A stretch of DNA of 9,704 nucleotides from an uncultured Paracoccaceae bacterium (GTDB lineage Bacteria > Pseudomonadota > Alphaproteobacteria > Rhodobacterales > Rhodobacteraceae), in assembly GCA_937132145.1 (NCBI GenBank), contig CAKZNY010000285.1, positions 1 to 9,704 on the forward strand, in the 5' to 3' direction. Numbering within the stretch: position 1 is the first letter of the stretch; each line of letters starts with the position of its first letter. The notes beneath the pieces were generated by a model. That model worked only from the letters and a program-made list of their open reading frames with translations. It ran no database searches and was not told the DNA's origin. Made by a program: the position numbers and the translations under genes. Shown piece by piece: positions 1 through 5,353 of this stretch.

Positions 1-284
1 GAGTAGGCATCAAAATCCCCCTCCAACCAGATGCCGGCGTTATTCACCAACCCCCATAGCGGGCCGTGGTCCTGCGCGATCTGCGCACAAACGCGGGTCA
101 CCGCGCCACTGTCCGCCACATCCAGTGCATATCCAGCCACATCTTTTTCAGCCGCCAAATCCCGCACCTTATCCGCATTCCGCGCGGTTAAAACCGGTGT
201 GTACCCTGCGTCCAGCAAGCGGTCGATCAAGGCCAACCCTATGCCGCTGGTGGCACCTGTCACCAATACTGTTTTGCTGTTCAT
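1..284 (-). CDS. Short-chain dehydrogenase/reductase (SDR), N-terminal 94 residues, cut by window edge
   Basis: This is the start of a classical SDR-family NAD(P)H-dependent oxidoreductase, read leftward; the catalytic half lies outside the window. The visible 94 residues begin MNSKTVLVTGATSGIG. They contain the Rossmann dinucleotide motif TGxxxGIG (residues 9-16), an Arg at the end of the second strand (R35, in TARN), which in this family often favours NADP(H), the Asp of the LDV motif (D55), and the structural NNAG motif (81-84). The YxxxK catalytic motif would lie further left and cannot be checked. The start is supported by an AAGGGG Shine-Dalgarno-like sequence (minus strand, 298-293) eight bases before the ATG. 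It is divergent from metZ, and the two share a 233-bp intergenic region. The substrate cannot be inferred from this part. Confidence 0.93.
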   Translation of the reverse strand, partial: MNSKTVLVTGATSGIGLALIDRLLDAGYTPVLTARNADKVRDLAAEKDVAGYALDVADSGAVTRVCAQIAQDHGPLWGLVNNAGIWLEGDFDAY

Positions 285-366
285 GCGCGAATCCCCTTAC
301 CGCACGGAACCACATCTCGCCGCGCATGGGTATCCATAACCGCCAGAATTCATGCGCCTTATAGGA

Positions 367-395
367 TTGACGCAAATCACGGCTTTGCGTATTAT
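367..395 (+). promoter_or_regulatory. Sigma70-type promoter of metZ
   Basis: The hexamers TTGACG (367-372) and TATTAT (390-395) are separated by exactly 17 bases, a near-consensus housekeeping promoter. Transcription would be expected to start around 401-403, which is the first base of the riboswitch stem, so position and spacing support each other. The spacer holds an inverted repeat described separately. The call rests on sequence only. Confidence 0.75.
370..390. promoter_or_regulatory. Dyad between -35 and -10 of the metZ promoter (candidate operator)
   Basis: ACGCAAA (370-376) and TTTGCGT (384-390) form a perfect 7-bp inverted repeat with a 7-base centre. It fills the spacer and touches both promoter hexamers, the position expected of a repressor site. 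It could also serve the divergent SDR gene. I cannot assign a regulator. Confidence 0.45.
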
Positions 396-402
396 GCATT
401 GT

Positions 403-458
403 GTGGCGCTTTGTAAGACTGGATTGCGGGCCACGTTAAATATTCCGCTAAAGAGGTC
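403..458 (+). promoter_or_regulatory. SAM-II (metA-motif, SAM_alpha) riboswitch
   Basis: This is the S-adenosylmethionine-sensing aptamer in the leader of metZ. The P1 stem is GTGGC (403-407) with GCCAC (430-434). The 3' side carries the conserved CCACGTTAAA (431-440), followed after six bases by GCTAAAGAGGTC (447-458). This order and wording match the SAM-II consensus of alphaproteobacteria. In the P1 loop, GACT (417-420) is complementary to GGTC (455-458) and CTTT (409-412) to AAAG (450-453), consistent with the H-type pseudoknot of the class. The loop also has the TTGC (424-427) seen just before the P1 3' strand in other members. SAM binding is expected to lower metZ expression. The aptamer ends about 59 bases before the metZ ATG and no T-run terminator follows, so the expression platform is not obvious. 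Confidence 0.85.
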
Positions 459-496
459 GAGGCCCAGCAAGCCCCGATCAGGGTGTAACGAAAGGG

Positions 497-509
497 CCGG
501 AAATTCCGG
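497..509. repeat. Perfect palindrome just upstream of the metZ start
   Basis: CCGGAA-A-TTCCGG is a perfect 6-bp inverted repeat with a single central base, ending eight bases before the metZ ATG, where a Shine-Dalgarno sequence would be expected. With a one-base centre it is a better DNA-binding site than RNA hairpin, although a shorter CCGG/CCGG stem with a 5-base loop is possible. Function is unknown. Confidence 0.4.
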
Positions 510-517
510 AAAAAATT

Positions 518-1702
518 ATGACTGATACATGGAAAACACGCACTAAACTTGTGCATGAAGGAACACGGCGTAGCCAGTATGGCGAGGTCTCCGAGGCGAT
601 CTTCCTGACCCAAGGCTACGTCTATCCCAGCGCCGAAGCGGCCGAGGCACGCTTTATCGAGCGCGGCGACGACGAATACATCTATTCGCGCTACGCCAAC
701 CCCACCGTGTCAATGTTCGAAGACCGGATCGCGGCTCTTGAGGGGGCCGAAGACGCTTTCGCCACCGCCACAGGCATGGCCGCCGTCAACGGCGCGTTGT
801 TCTGCCAGTTGAAATCGGGCGATCATGTGGTTTCCTCAAAAGCGCTGTTCGGGTCCTGCCTGTTCATCCTTGAAAACCTGCTGCCAAGCTTCGGTGTCGA
901 TGTAACCTTTGTCGAGGGTACCGACCTCGCCGCATGGAAAGCCGCCATGCGCCCGAACACCAAACTTACGTTTGTCGAGGCGATCTCCAACCCGACGCTT
1001 GAGGTTGTAGACATCTCCGGCATTGCGGAAATCACCCACGCAGCGGGCGCGATTTTTGTTGTGGATAACGTATTTGCCACCCCGATTTTTCAGCGAACAC
1101 TGGAACTCGGCGCAGATATCGTGGTTTATTCCGCCACCAAACACATCGACGGGCAGGGGCGTTGCCTTGGCGGTGTTGTGCTGGGCACCAAAGAATTCAT
1201 CCGTGGCGATTTCGAGACATATCTGAAGCACACCGGCGGCGCGCTTAGTCCGTTTAATGCGTGGGTCATGCTGAAAGGGTTGGAGACGCTAGACCTGCGT
1301 TGTCGCGCCCAAGCCGAAAGTGCTTTGAGCATTGCCAAGGCGCTGGAAGGGCATTCAGCCCTGAACAACACCATTTTCCCCGGCCTTGAAAGCCATCCGC
1401 AATACGCGCTGGCCTCCAAACAGATGTCGGCGGGCGGGACGGTGCTGTCGATTGACATCAAAGGAGGGCAGGTGGCGACGTTCAAGTTTCTTAACGCGTT
1501 GAAGATTATCCTGTTGTCCAACAATCTGGGTGACGCCAAAAGTCTGGTGACCCATCCGGCAACCACGACGCATCAGCGCCTTTCGCCCGAGATGCGGGCC
1601 GATCTGGGGATTACAGACGGGTTGGTGCGAATTTCGATCGGGTTAGAGGATGCGGGTGATTTATTAACTGACATCCTGCAAGCTTTGGATGCCATTACGT
1701 GA
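518..1702 (+). CDS. metZ: O-succinylhomoserine sulfhydrylase MetZ
   Basis: This is a cytoplasmic PLP enzyme of the Cys/Met metabolism family that makes homocysteine from O-succinylhomoserine and sulfide, the direct sulfhydrylation route to methionine. The protein has 394 residues, the usual length. The N-terminus (KLVHEGTRRSQYGEVSEAIF) is characteristic of the alphaproteobacterial MetZ group. Visible motifs are SRYANPT (57-63), the GMAA phosphate-binding turn (86-89), VVDN with the PLP-ring Asp (D183), SATKH with the Schiff-base lysine (K208), HPATTTH near 348-354, and VRISIGLED near the C-terminus with the substrate-carboxylate Arg. O-acetylhomoserine use cannot be excluded from sequence alone, but the upstream SAM-II riboswitch fits methionine synthesis. 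No strong Shine-Dalgarno sequence lies just before the ATG; the start was chosen because it matches the family N-terminus. Confidence 0.95.
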   Translation: MTDTWKTRTKLVHEGTRRSQYGEVSEAIFLTQGYVYPSAEAAEARFIERGDDEYIYSRYANPTVSMFEDRIAALEGAEDAFATATGMAAVNGALFCQLKSGDHVVSSKALFGSCLFILENLLPSFGVDVTFVEGTDLAAWKAAMRPNTKLTFVEAISNPTLEVVDISGIAEITHAAGAIFVVDNVFATPIFQRTLELGADIVVYSATKHIDGQGRCLGGVVLGTKEFIRGDFETYLKHTGGALSPFNAWVMLKGLETLDLRCRAQAESALSIAKALEGHSALNNTIFPGLESHPQYALASKQMSAGGTVLSIDIKGGQVATFKFLNALKIILLSNNLGDAKSLVTHPATTTHQRLSPEMRADLGITDGLVRISIGLEDAGDLLTDILQALDAIT

Positions 1703-1742
1703 ATCAACCTTAGGGGTATCTAATGTAAGATAACTCGCGTAA

Positions 1743-1793
1743 GTTAACACTTTGTTAACAATTTCCTGAAAAGGTAAAAATTATGTTAACAAT
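1743..1793. promoter_or_regulatory. CtrA-type box plus half-site upstream of folE
   Basis: Positions 1744-1759 read TTAACACTTTGTTAAC, an exact match to the CtrA consensus TTAA-N7-TTAAC on either strand. CtrA is the cell-cycle/motility response regulator of alphaproteobacteria. A third TTAAC half-site lies at 1786-1790 inside a 10-base direct repeat, TGTTAACAAT (1753-1762 and 1784-1793), offset by 31 bp, about three helical turns. Weak promoter hexamers TTGTTA (1752-1757) and TAAAAA (1775-1780), 17 bases apart, would place the box over the -35, as at CtrA-activated promoters. CtrA control is an inference from the motif. Confidence 0.5.
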
Positions 1794-1865
1794 AGGGGAC
1801 GATCTGGCAGATGACTTGTAATTGGAGCGATTCCCCCCAAGTTTGCTTTGATAGGAGAGATGCAC

Positions 1866-2501
1866 GTGAATGTTTACGACCCGGAAATAAAAACAAAAGA
1901 CGTCTCCACTGTGGTGGAGCGCCCCACACGCCATGAAGCCGAAGACGCGGTGCGGACATTGTTGCGATGGGCGGGCGACGACCCGAGCCGCGAAGGTCTG
2001 CTGGATACGCCAAAACGCGTGACCAAAGCCTATAGCGATTGGTTCCGTGGCTACAGTGAAGACCCTGTCGCCATGCTTCAACGTACATTCGGCGAGACCG
2101 AGGGTTATGACGAAATGGTTGTCCTGCGTGACATTCGCTTCGAATCCTATTGTGAACACCACATGGCCCCGATCATCGGCGTGGTCCACATCGGCTATAT
2201 CCCGACGGAACGCGTGGTTGGCATCTCCAAGCTGGCCCGTGTCGTCGATGCGTTCGCCAAGCGCCTTCAGGTGCAGGAAAAGATGACCGCCCAGATCGCG
2301 AATGCTCTGTTTGATACGTTAAAACCCAAAGGCGTGGCCGTTGTGATCGAAGGGGAGCATCACTGCATGTCCACCCGCGGCGTCCATAAGCCGGGCGTTA
2401 CGATGGTGACCAGCACTATGCTCGGCGATTTCCGTGAAGACAAAGATATTCGCAGGGAATTTCTGGCCACAATCGGCAACCCGACAAACCGGGGCAGCTA
2501 A
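1866..2501 (+). CDS. folE: GTP cyclohydrolase I FolE
   Basis: FolE converts GTP to 7,8-dihydroneopterin triphosphate, the first step of tetrahydrofolate synthesis (and in many bacteria of queuosine), as a cytoplasmic zinc-dependent homodecamer. Numbered from the GTG start (211 residues, normal length), the family signatures are DTPKRV (47-52), [12 protein letters not shown] (94-105) with zinc Cys96 and His98/His99, [10 protein letters not shown] (119-128), and [11 protein letters not shown] (163-173) with the second zinc Cys167. All catalytic residues are present. The start is uncertain: AGGAG (1853-1857) lies 8 bases before GTG 1866 but only 2 before an in-frame ATG at 1860, so I prefer GTG; a TTG at 1848 is unlikely. 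It is not in an operon with metZ (163-bp gap) and is closed by a terminator. Confidence 0.96.
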   Translation: MNVYDPEIKTKDVSTVVERPTRHEAEDAVRTLLRWAGDDPSREGLLDTPKRVTKAYSDWFRGYSEDPVAMLQRTFGETEGYDEMVVLRDIRFESYCEHHMAPIIGVVHIGYIPTERVVGISKLARVVDAFAKRLQVQEKMTAQIANALFDTLKPKGVAVVIEGEHHCMSTRGVHKPGVTMVTSTMLGDFREDKDIRREFLATIGNPTNRGS

Positions 2502-2508
2502 ACCAACG

Positions 2509-2538
2509 ACCGGCAGGGTAAGCTTGCCGGTTTTATTT
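2509..2538 (+). terminator. Intrinsic terminator of folE
   Basis: ACCGGCA (2509-2515) pairs perfectly with TGCCGGT (2525-2531). Two inner pairs (G-U 2516/2524 and G-C 2517/2523) leave a 5-base loop, and TTTTATTT (2531-2538) follows. It begins 8 bases after the folE stop, so it separates folE from the MarR unit. Confidence 0.87.
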
Positions 2539-2546
2539 CGCCTATT

Positions 2547-2581
2547 TACATGCTGTATACATATAATGTAGAATGCATGTA
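2547..2581. promoter_or_regulatory. Candidate MarR operator overlapping the -10 and start codon
   Basis: A 35-bp dyad is centred on 2564 with 13 of 17 positions paired. It is built from four half-sites: TACAT at 2547 and 2558, and ATGTA at 2566 and 2577, each pair offset by 11 bp, about one helical turn. The outer arms extend to TACATGC (2547-2553) and GCATGTA (2575-2581). The best -10, TATAAT (2562-2567), sits at the centre, and the last base is the A of the marR-type gene's ATG. This geometry fits autorepression by a dimeric regulator, possibly two dimers. No good -35 is present 16-18 bases upstream. Confidence 0.65.
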
Positions 2582-3024
2582 TGAAAATCATCCCCGAGAA
2601 GCAATTACAATACTGGATCAACCGCCTGGGCTTTGTGCTGCGGCGCGATTTGCAAGACCGTTTCCGCAAAAACGGCATCAAGATGGGGGCGGAGGAGTGG
2701 GCGGTTCTATTACTGCTCTGGCAGGAAGACAGCCAAACCCCCGGCGTACTGGCGCTTCGTACAGTCAAGGACCAGACGACGCTGACAAGGCTTCTCGACG
2801 GGATGGAGCGCAAGGGGTTGGTCGCGCGCGAACCCGATAAAGAAGACCGCCGCCGTGTGCGCGTTAACCTGACCGCCAAGGGGCGGGGGATGCAGGCCAC
2901 GCTGGTGCCTCTGGCGGCAGGTTTGATCGAACAAAGCCAGCGCGGGATCAGTGTTGAGGACTTGCAAACCACCCGTCGTGTGTTGCGACAAATGACCGAA
3001 AACATGTTAACCAAAGGGGATTGA
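2581..3024 (+). CDS. MarR-family transcriptional regulator
   Basis: This is a 147-residue winged helix-turn-helix protein of the MarR family, expected to bind palindromic DNA as a dimer and release it on ligand binding. The helix-turn-helix spans about residues 38-81, with the recognition helix in DQTTLTRLLDGMERKGLV (64-81). The wing follows, with the family's charged PDKEDRRRVRV pattern (85-95) and LTAKG (97-101). There are no cysteines, so it is not an OhrR-type thiol sensor. The start is fixed: an in-frame TAG at 2569-2571 excludes any upstream start. There is no Shine-Dalgarno sequence, and the TATAAT at 2562-2567 predicts a leader of only about 6-7 bases, so the mRNA may be nearly leaderless. 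The next gene starts two bases after its stop, so the two are likely co-transcribed and the regulator probably controls both. The ligand is unknown. Confidence 0.93.
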   Translation: MKIIPEKQLQYWINRLGFVLRRDLQDRFRKNGIKMGAEEWAVLLLLWQEDSQTPGVLALRTVKDQTTLTRLLDGMERKGLVAREPDKEDRRRVRVNLTAKGRGMQATLVPLAAGLIEQSQRGISVEDLQTTRRVLRQMTENMLTKGD

Positions 3025-3026
3025 AA

Positions 3027-3743
3027 ATGACCGATTATAACTATGATAACTTTTCCGCAGGCAACTACACGCTAGACGATTTTCAAGGACCGACCGCGGG
3101 CCGCAAAGCGCTGGATTTCCCGATGCAAACGACGGACGGTGACCAACGCCAACTGCTGGATTTCGACGGGGATTTTCTGGTGTTGGAGATGGCTTCAATC
3201 ACCTGCCCGCTGTACCAAAGCCGCCGCGGCAAGATGAAAACCTTAACCGGAAAATACCCCGATACCAGCTTCACAATCATGTATGTCCGCGAAGCCCACC
3301 CCGGCAAAATCCGCCCGAAACACATCGATGCGAAGGGAAAACTGTCCAACGCCCGTGCGTTGCAATTCGAGGACGGCGAGGGCCGCACAATCCTGATCGA
3401 CGATCTGGACGGGCACGCCCATGTCGCTTATGGCAGCTTTCCAAATGCCGTGTTTATCATCAACAAAAACCACTGCGTCGTGTATTATTCCGACTGGAAC
3501 AACCCAACCGCCACCGGCCGCGCGCTGGCCAACCTGAAGGCAGGAAAACCCGCGTCGGGAATGGGCCTGTTCCTGCCCGCAATCCCCGCGATAGGCTTGG
3601 TAACCCTGAAAAATGCCGGCAAAGGAGCGGGTATAGATTTCGCGCGCAGTTTTCCGAGTTTGGTCTGGGAAAACCTGATAAAACGCAACTTGCGACTACT
3701 TACGGGCCGTAAATCGAGCATCACCCCCGACGCGAAGTGTTAA
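3027..3743 (+). CDS. Deiodinase-like thioredoxin-fold protein (Cys at the selenocysteine position)
   Basis: This is a 238-residue soluble protein, probably with a thioredoxin fold of the iodothyronine deiodinase/redoxin type. The segment MASITCPLY (55-63) aligns with the vertebrate deiodinase active site (S-C-T-U-P-P-F), placing Cys60 exactly at the selenocysteine. It is followed at the right distance by MYVREAHP (85-92), equivalent to the conserved YIEEAH segment with its Glu and His, and by YGSFPNAVFIINKN (135-148), the expected late strand. Other cysteines are Cys150 and the C-terminal Cys238. No signal peptide is seen, so it is probably cytoplasmic. The start at 3027 has AAGGGGA (3014-3020) six bases upstream; a TTG at 3021 is ignored. 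Bacterial members are poorly characterised and thyroid hormone is not a plausible substrate. A thiol peroxidase or reductive dehalogenation role is possible but unproven. It forms a unit with the MarR gene. Confidence 0.85.
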   Translation: MTDYNYDNFSAGNYTLDDFQGPTAGRKALDFPMQTTDGDQRQLLDFDGDFLVLEMASITCPLYQSRRGKMKTLTGKYPDTSFTIMYVREAHPGKIRPKHIDAKGKLSNARALQFEDGEGRTILIDDLDGHAHVAYGSFPNAVFIINKNHCVVYYSDWNNPTATGRALANLKAGKPASGMGLFLPAIPAIGLVTLKNAGKGAGIDFARSFPSLVWENLIKRNLRLLTGRKSSITPDAKC

Positions 3744-3782
3744 GCGATAGGTAAATGGTGCGTGAAATCCCAAGGCACTCCC

Positions 3783-3852
3783 GCCCGTCAGGGCATCGAT
3801 TTGCACGCAAATCGACCCCCCTCCCGTTGGGCGAGGCCTCGCCTTCGGCTCG
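3783..3852. repeat. Cluster of intergenic inverted repeats upstream of trkH
   Basis: Three separate dyads follow one another: GCCC-GTCA-GGGC (3783-3794), a perfect 9-bp repeat TCGATTTGC/GCAAATCGA with a 2-base centre (3796-3815), and the self-complementary GGCGAGGCCTCGCC (3830-3843), which overlaps GCC-TTC-GGC (3841-3849). None is followed by a T-run, so they are not canonical terminators, though they could protect the 3' end of the upstream mRNA. It may be a REP-type dispersed element, but that cannot be shown from one copy. Confidence 0.5.
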
Positions 3853-3868
3853 GCGGTATCTATCAGAC

Positions 3869-3901
3869 TTGACAGTTTGACCCCCACAGGCCAAGCCTTG
3901 G
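3869..3901 (+). promoter_or_regulatory. Weak promoter/initiation region of trkH
   Basis: A consensus -35, TTGACA (3869-3874), is followed by a close copy, TTGACC (3877-3882), but no convincing -10 lies 16-18 bases downstream. The perfect dyad CCAAG-C-CTTGG (3891-3901) ends four bases before the trkH ATG and takes the place of a Shine-Dalgarno sequence. A regulator-dependent promoter is possible; the evidence is thin. Confidence 0.3.
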
Positions 3902-3904
3902 TTT

Positions 3905-5353
3905 ATGATCGATTTAAGACCAGTCGGATATATTATTGGCCTTTTGGTCGGCGTGTTGGGCCTAACGATGTTGGTCCCTTTCGGTGTCGATTACCTGTAC
4001 GGAAACCCTGGCGCAGGGAACTTTGCCCTAAGCGCCATGATCACCGTTGTGGCGGGCGGCCTGATGGCATTGGCCACCGCGAACGCCTCGCTTAAGGCGT
4101 TAACCATCCAGCAGACGTTCCTGTTAACCACCCTAAGCTGGCTGGTACTGCCCGTCTTCGGCGCGTTACCGTTCTGGCTAGGCGAACCAAACGCCAGCTA
4201 CACGGATGCGTTTTTCGAGGCTATGTCCGGCCTGACCACCACCGGTTCCACCGTTTTCACCCAGCTAGAGAACATGCCCGAGGGCACGTTGTTGTGGCGC
4301 GGTTTGATGCAATGGTTCGGCGGCGTTGGTATCATCGTTGTGGCCATGGCATTTTTGCCCGCGATGAAAGTCGGAGGGATGCAGTTTTTCCGCTCCGAAG
4401 GCTTTGATACGATGGGTAAAGTTCTGCCACAGGCGGCGAAGATAGCCAGCTCCATTGCCGTGATTTATCTTGTTCTCACGATAGCCGCCGTAATCAGCTA
4501 TAGCATGGTTGGAATGGAATTCTTTGATGCCGTGGTTCATTCGATGACGACAGTATCTACGGGTGGGTTTGCAAATAGCGATGCCTCCTTCGGGGCTTAC
4601 AAAGGGGCACCGGAGTATGTCGCCACCGTGTTTATGCTGCTCGCGAGCCTGCCCTTTGTGAGGTATGTTCAACTATTGAACGGCAGCGCCCAGCCAATTT
4701 GGCGAGATTCGCAGATACGGGCGTTCTTGATTCTTGTTGCTCTGCTTGTCGGGGTGATGGCGGCTTTTCAGATGTTGAAAGGCGGGTTCGGCACCGAGGT
4801 GTCTATACGCGAGTCCCTGTTCAACATTTCCTCGATTTTATCAGGCACAGGGTATTCCAGTGTGGATTATCAGCTGTGGGGTGCGTTTCCTGTCATGCTG
4901 TTCTTCCTGATGGGGCTGATCGGAGGCTGCGCGGGGTCTACTTCTTGTTCCGTCAAAATATTCCGTTTCCAGCTTCTGTTCGCAGCGATCCGTAGTCAAA
5001 TCCAGAAAATCCACAGCCCCAGCGGCGTGTTTATCCCGCGCTACCAAGGCCGTCGTGTGGGTGAGGATGTTATGAGCTCGGTCACCGCGTTTTTCATCGC
5101 TTTCATGCTGACGCTGGCGGCCTTGGCGATCATCCTTGGTCTGTTGGGGCTGGATGCGGTGACCGCGATTTCCGGCGCGGCGACCGCTTTGGCCAACGTC
5201 GGTCCGGGGCTAGGCGACCAGATCGGCCCGTCGGGCAATTTCGCGGGGCTACCGGACACCGCCAAATGGGTTCTAAGCGCTGCGATGTTGATTGGACGGT
5301 TAGAGTTGATGGCCGTTTACGTGCTGTTCACAACCGCCTTCTGGCGGAACTGA
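3905..5353 (+). CDS. trkH: Trk potassium uptake channel subunit TrkH
   Basis: TrkH is the inner-membrane K+-translocating subunit of the Trk system, a superfamily of K+ transporters with four pore repeats. The 482-residue length is normal. The four pore-loop signatures appear in order: GLTTTGSTVF (109-118), TTVSTGGFAN (215-224), ILSGTGYSSV (311-320) and LANVGPGLGD (429-438), each with the filter glycine. GGCAGSTSCSVKIFR (340-354) corresponds to the conserved intramembrane gating loop (usually GGCxGSTxGGxK), here with SCS in place of the glycines. GRLELMAVYVLF (464-475) is the typical C-terminus. Many hydrophobic helices are evident. The N-terminus MIDLRPVGYIIG fits the family and sets the start, although no clear Shine-Dalgarno sequence precedes it. 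The regulatory NAD-binding partner TrkA is not in this window. Its stop codon overlaps the start of the next gene. Confidence 0.95.
   Translation: MIDLRPVGYIIGLLVGVLGLTMLVPFGVDYLYGNPGAGNFALSAMITVVAGGLMALATANASLKALTIQQTFLLTTLSWLVLPVFGALPFWLGEPNASYTDAFFEAMSGLTTTGSTVFTQLENMPEGTLLWRGLMQWFGGVGIIVVAMAFLPAMKVGGMQFFRSEGFDTMGKVLPQAAKIASSIAVIYLVLTIAAVISYSMVGMEFFDAVVHSMTTVSTGGFANSDASFGAYKGAPEYVATVFMLLASLPFVRYVQLLNGSAQPIWRDSQIRAFLILVALLVGVMAAFQMLKGGFGTEVSIRESLFNISSILSGTGYSSVDYQLWGAFPVMLFFLMGLIGGCAGSTSCSVKIFRFQLLFAAIRSQIQKIHSPSGVFIPRYQGRRVGEDVMSSVTAFFIAFMLTLAALAIILGLLGLDAVTAISGAATALANVGPGLGDQIGPSGNFAGLPDTAKWVLSAAMLIGRLELMAVYVLFTTAFWRN

Noticed and set aside
31..364. Plus-strand open frames at the left edge
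   Set aside because: They are antisense to the SDR gene, which shows clear TGxxxGIG and NNAG motifs on the minus strand.
836..1573. Several minus-strand open frames within metZ
   Set aside because: They are shadows of a complete, well-conserved metZ; none shows a family motif or ribosome binding site.
2319..3014. 231-residue open frame on the minus strand
   Set aside because: It runs antisense across folE, the terminator and the MarR gene, is low-complexity in Arg/Ser, and conflicts with three well-supported features.
3796..3815. Intrinsic terminator for the MarR/deiodinase-like unit
   Set aside because: The stem is good but no T-run follows on either strand, so I list it only as an inverted repeat.
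3696..3887. 63-residue minus-strand open frame before trkH
   Set aside because: It spans the 3' end of the deiodinase-like gene and the hairpin cluster, and its composition is explained by the inverted repeats.
5266..5352. 29-residue N-terminal extension of the decarboxylase inside trkH
   Set aside because: It begins with a TTG within the trkH C-terminal coding region and is unlike the family; the ATG at 5353 gives the expected N-terminus and a stop-start overlap.
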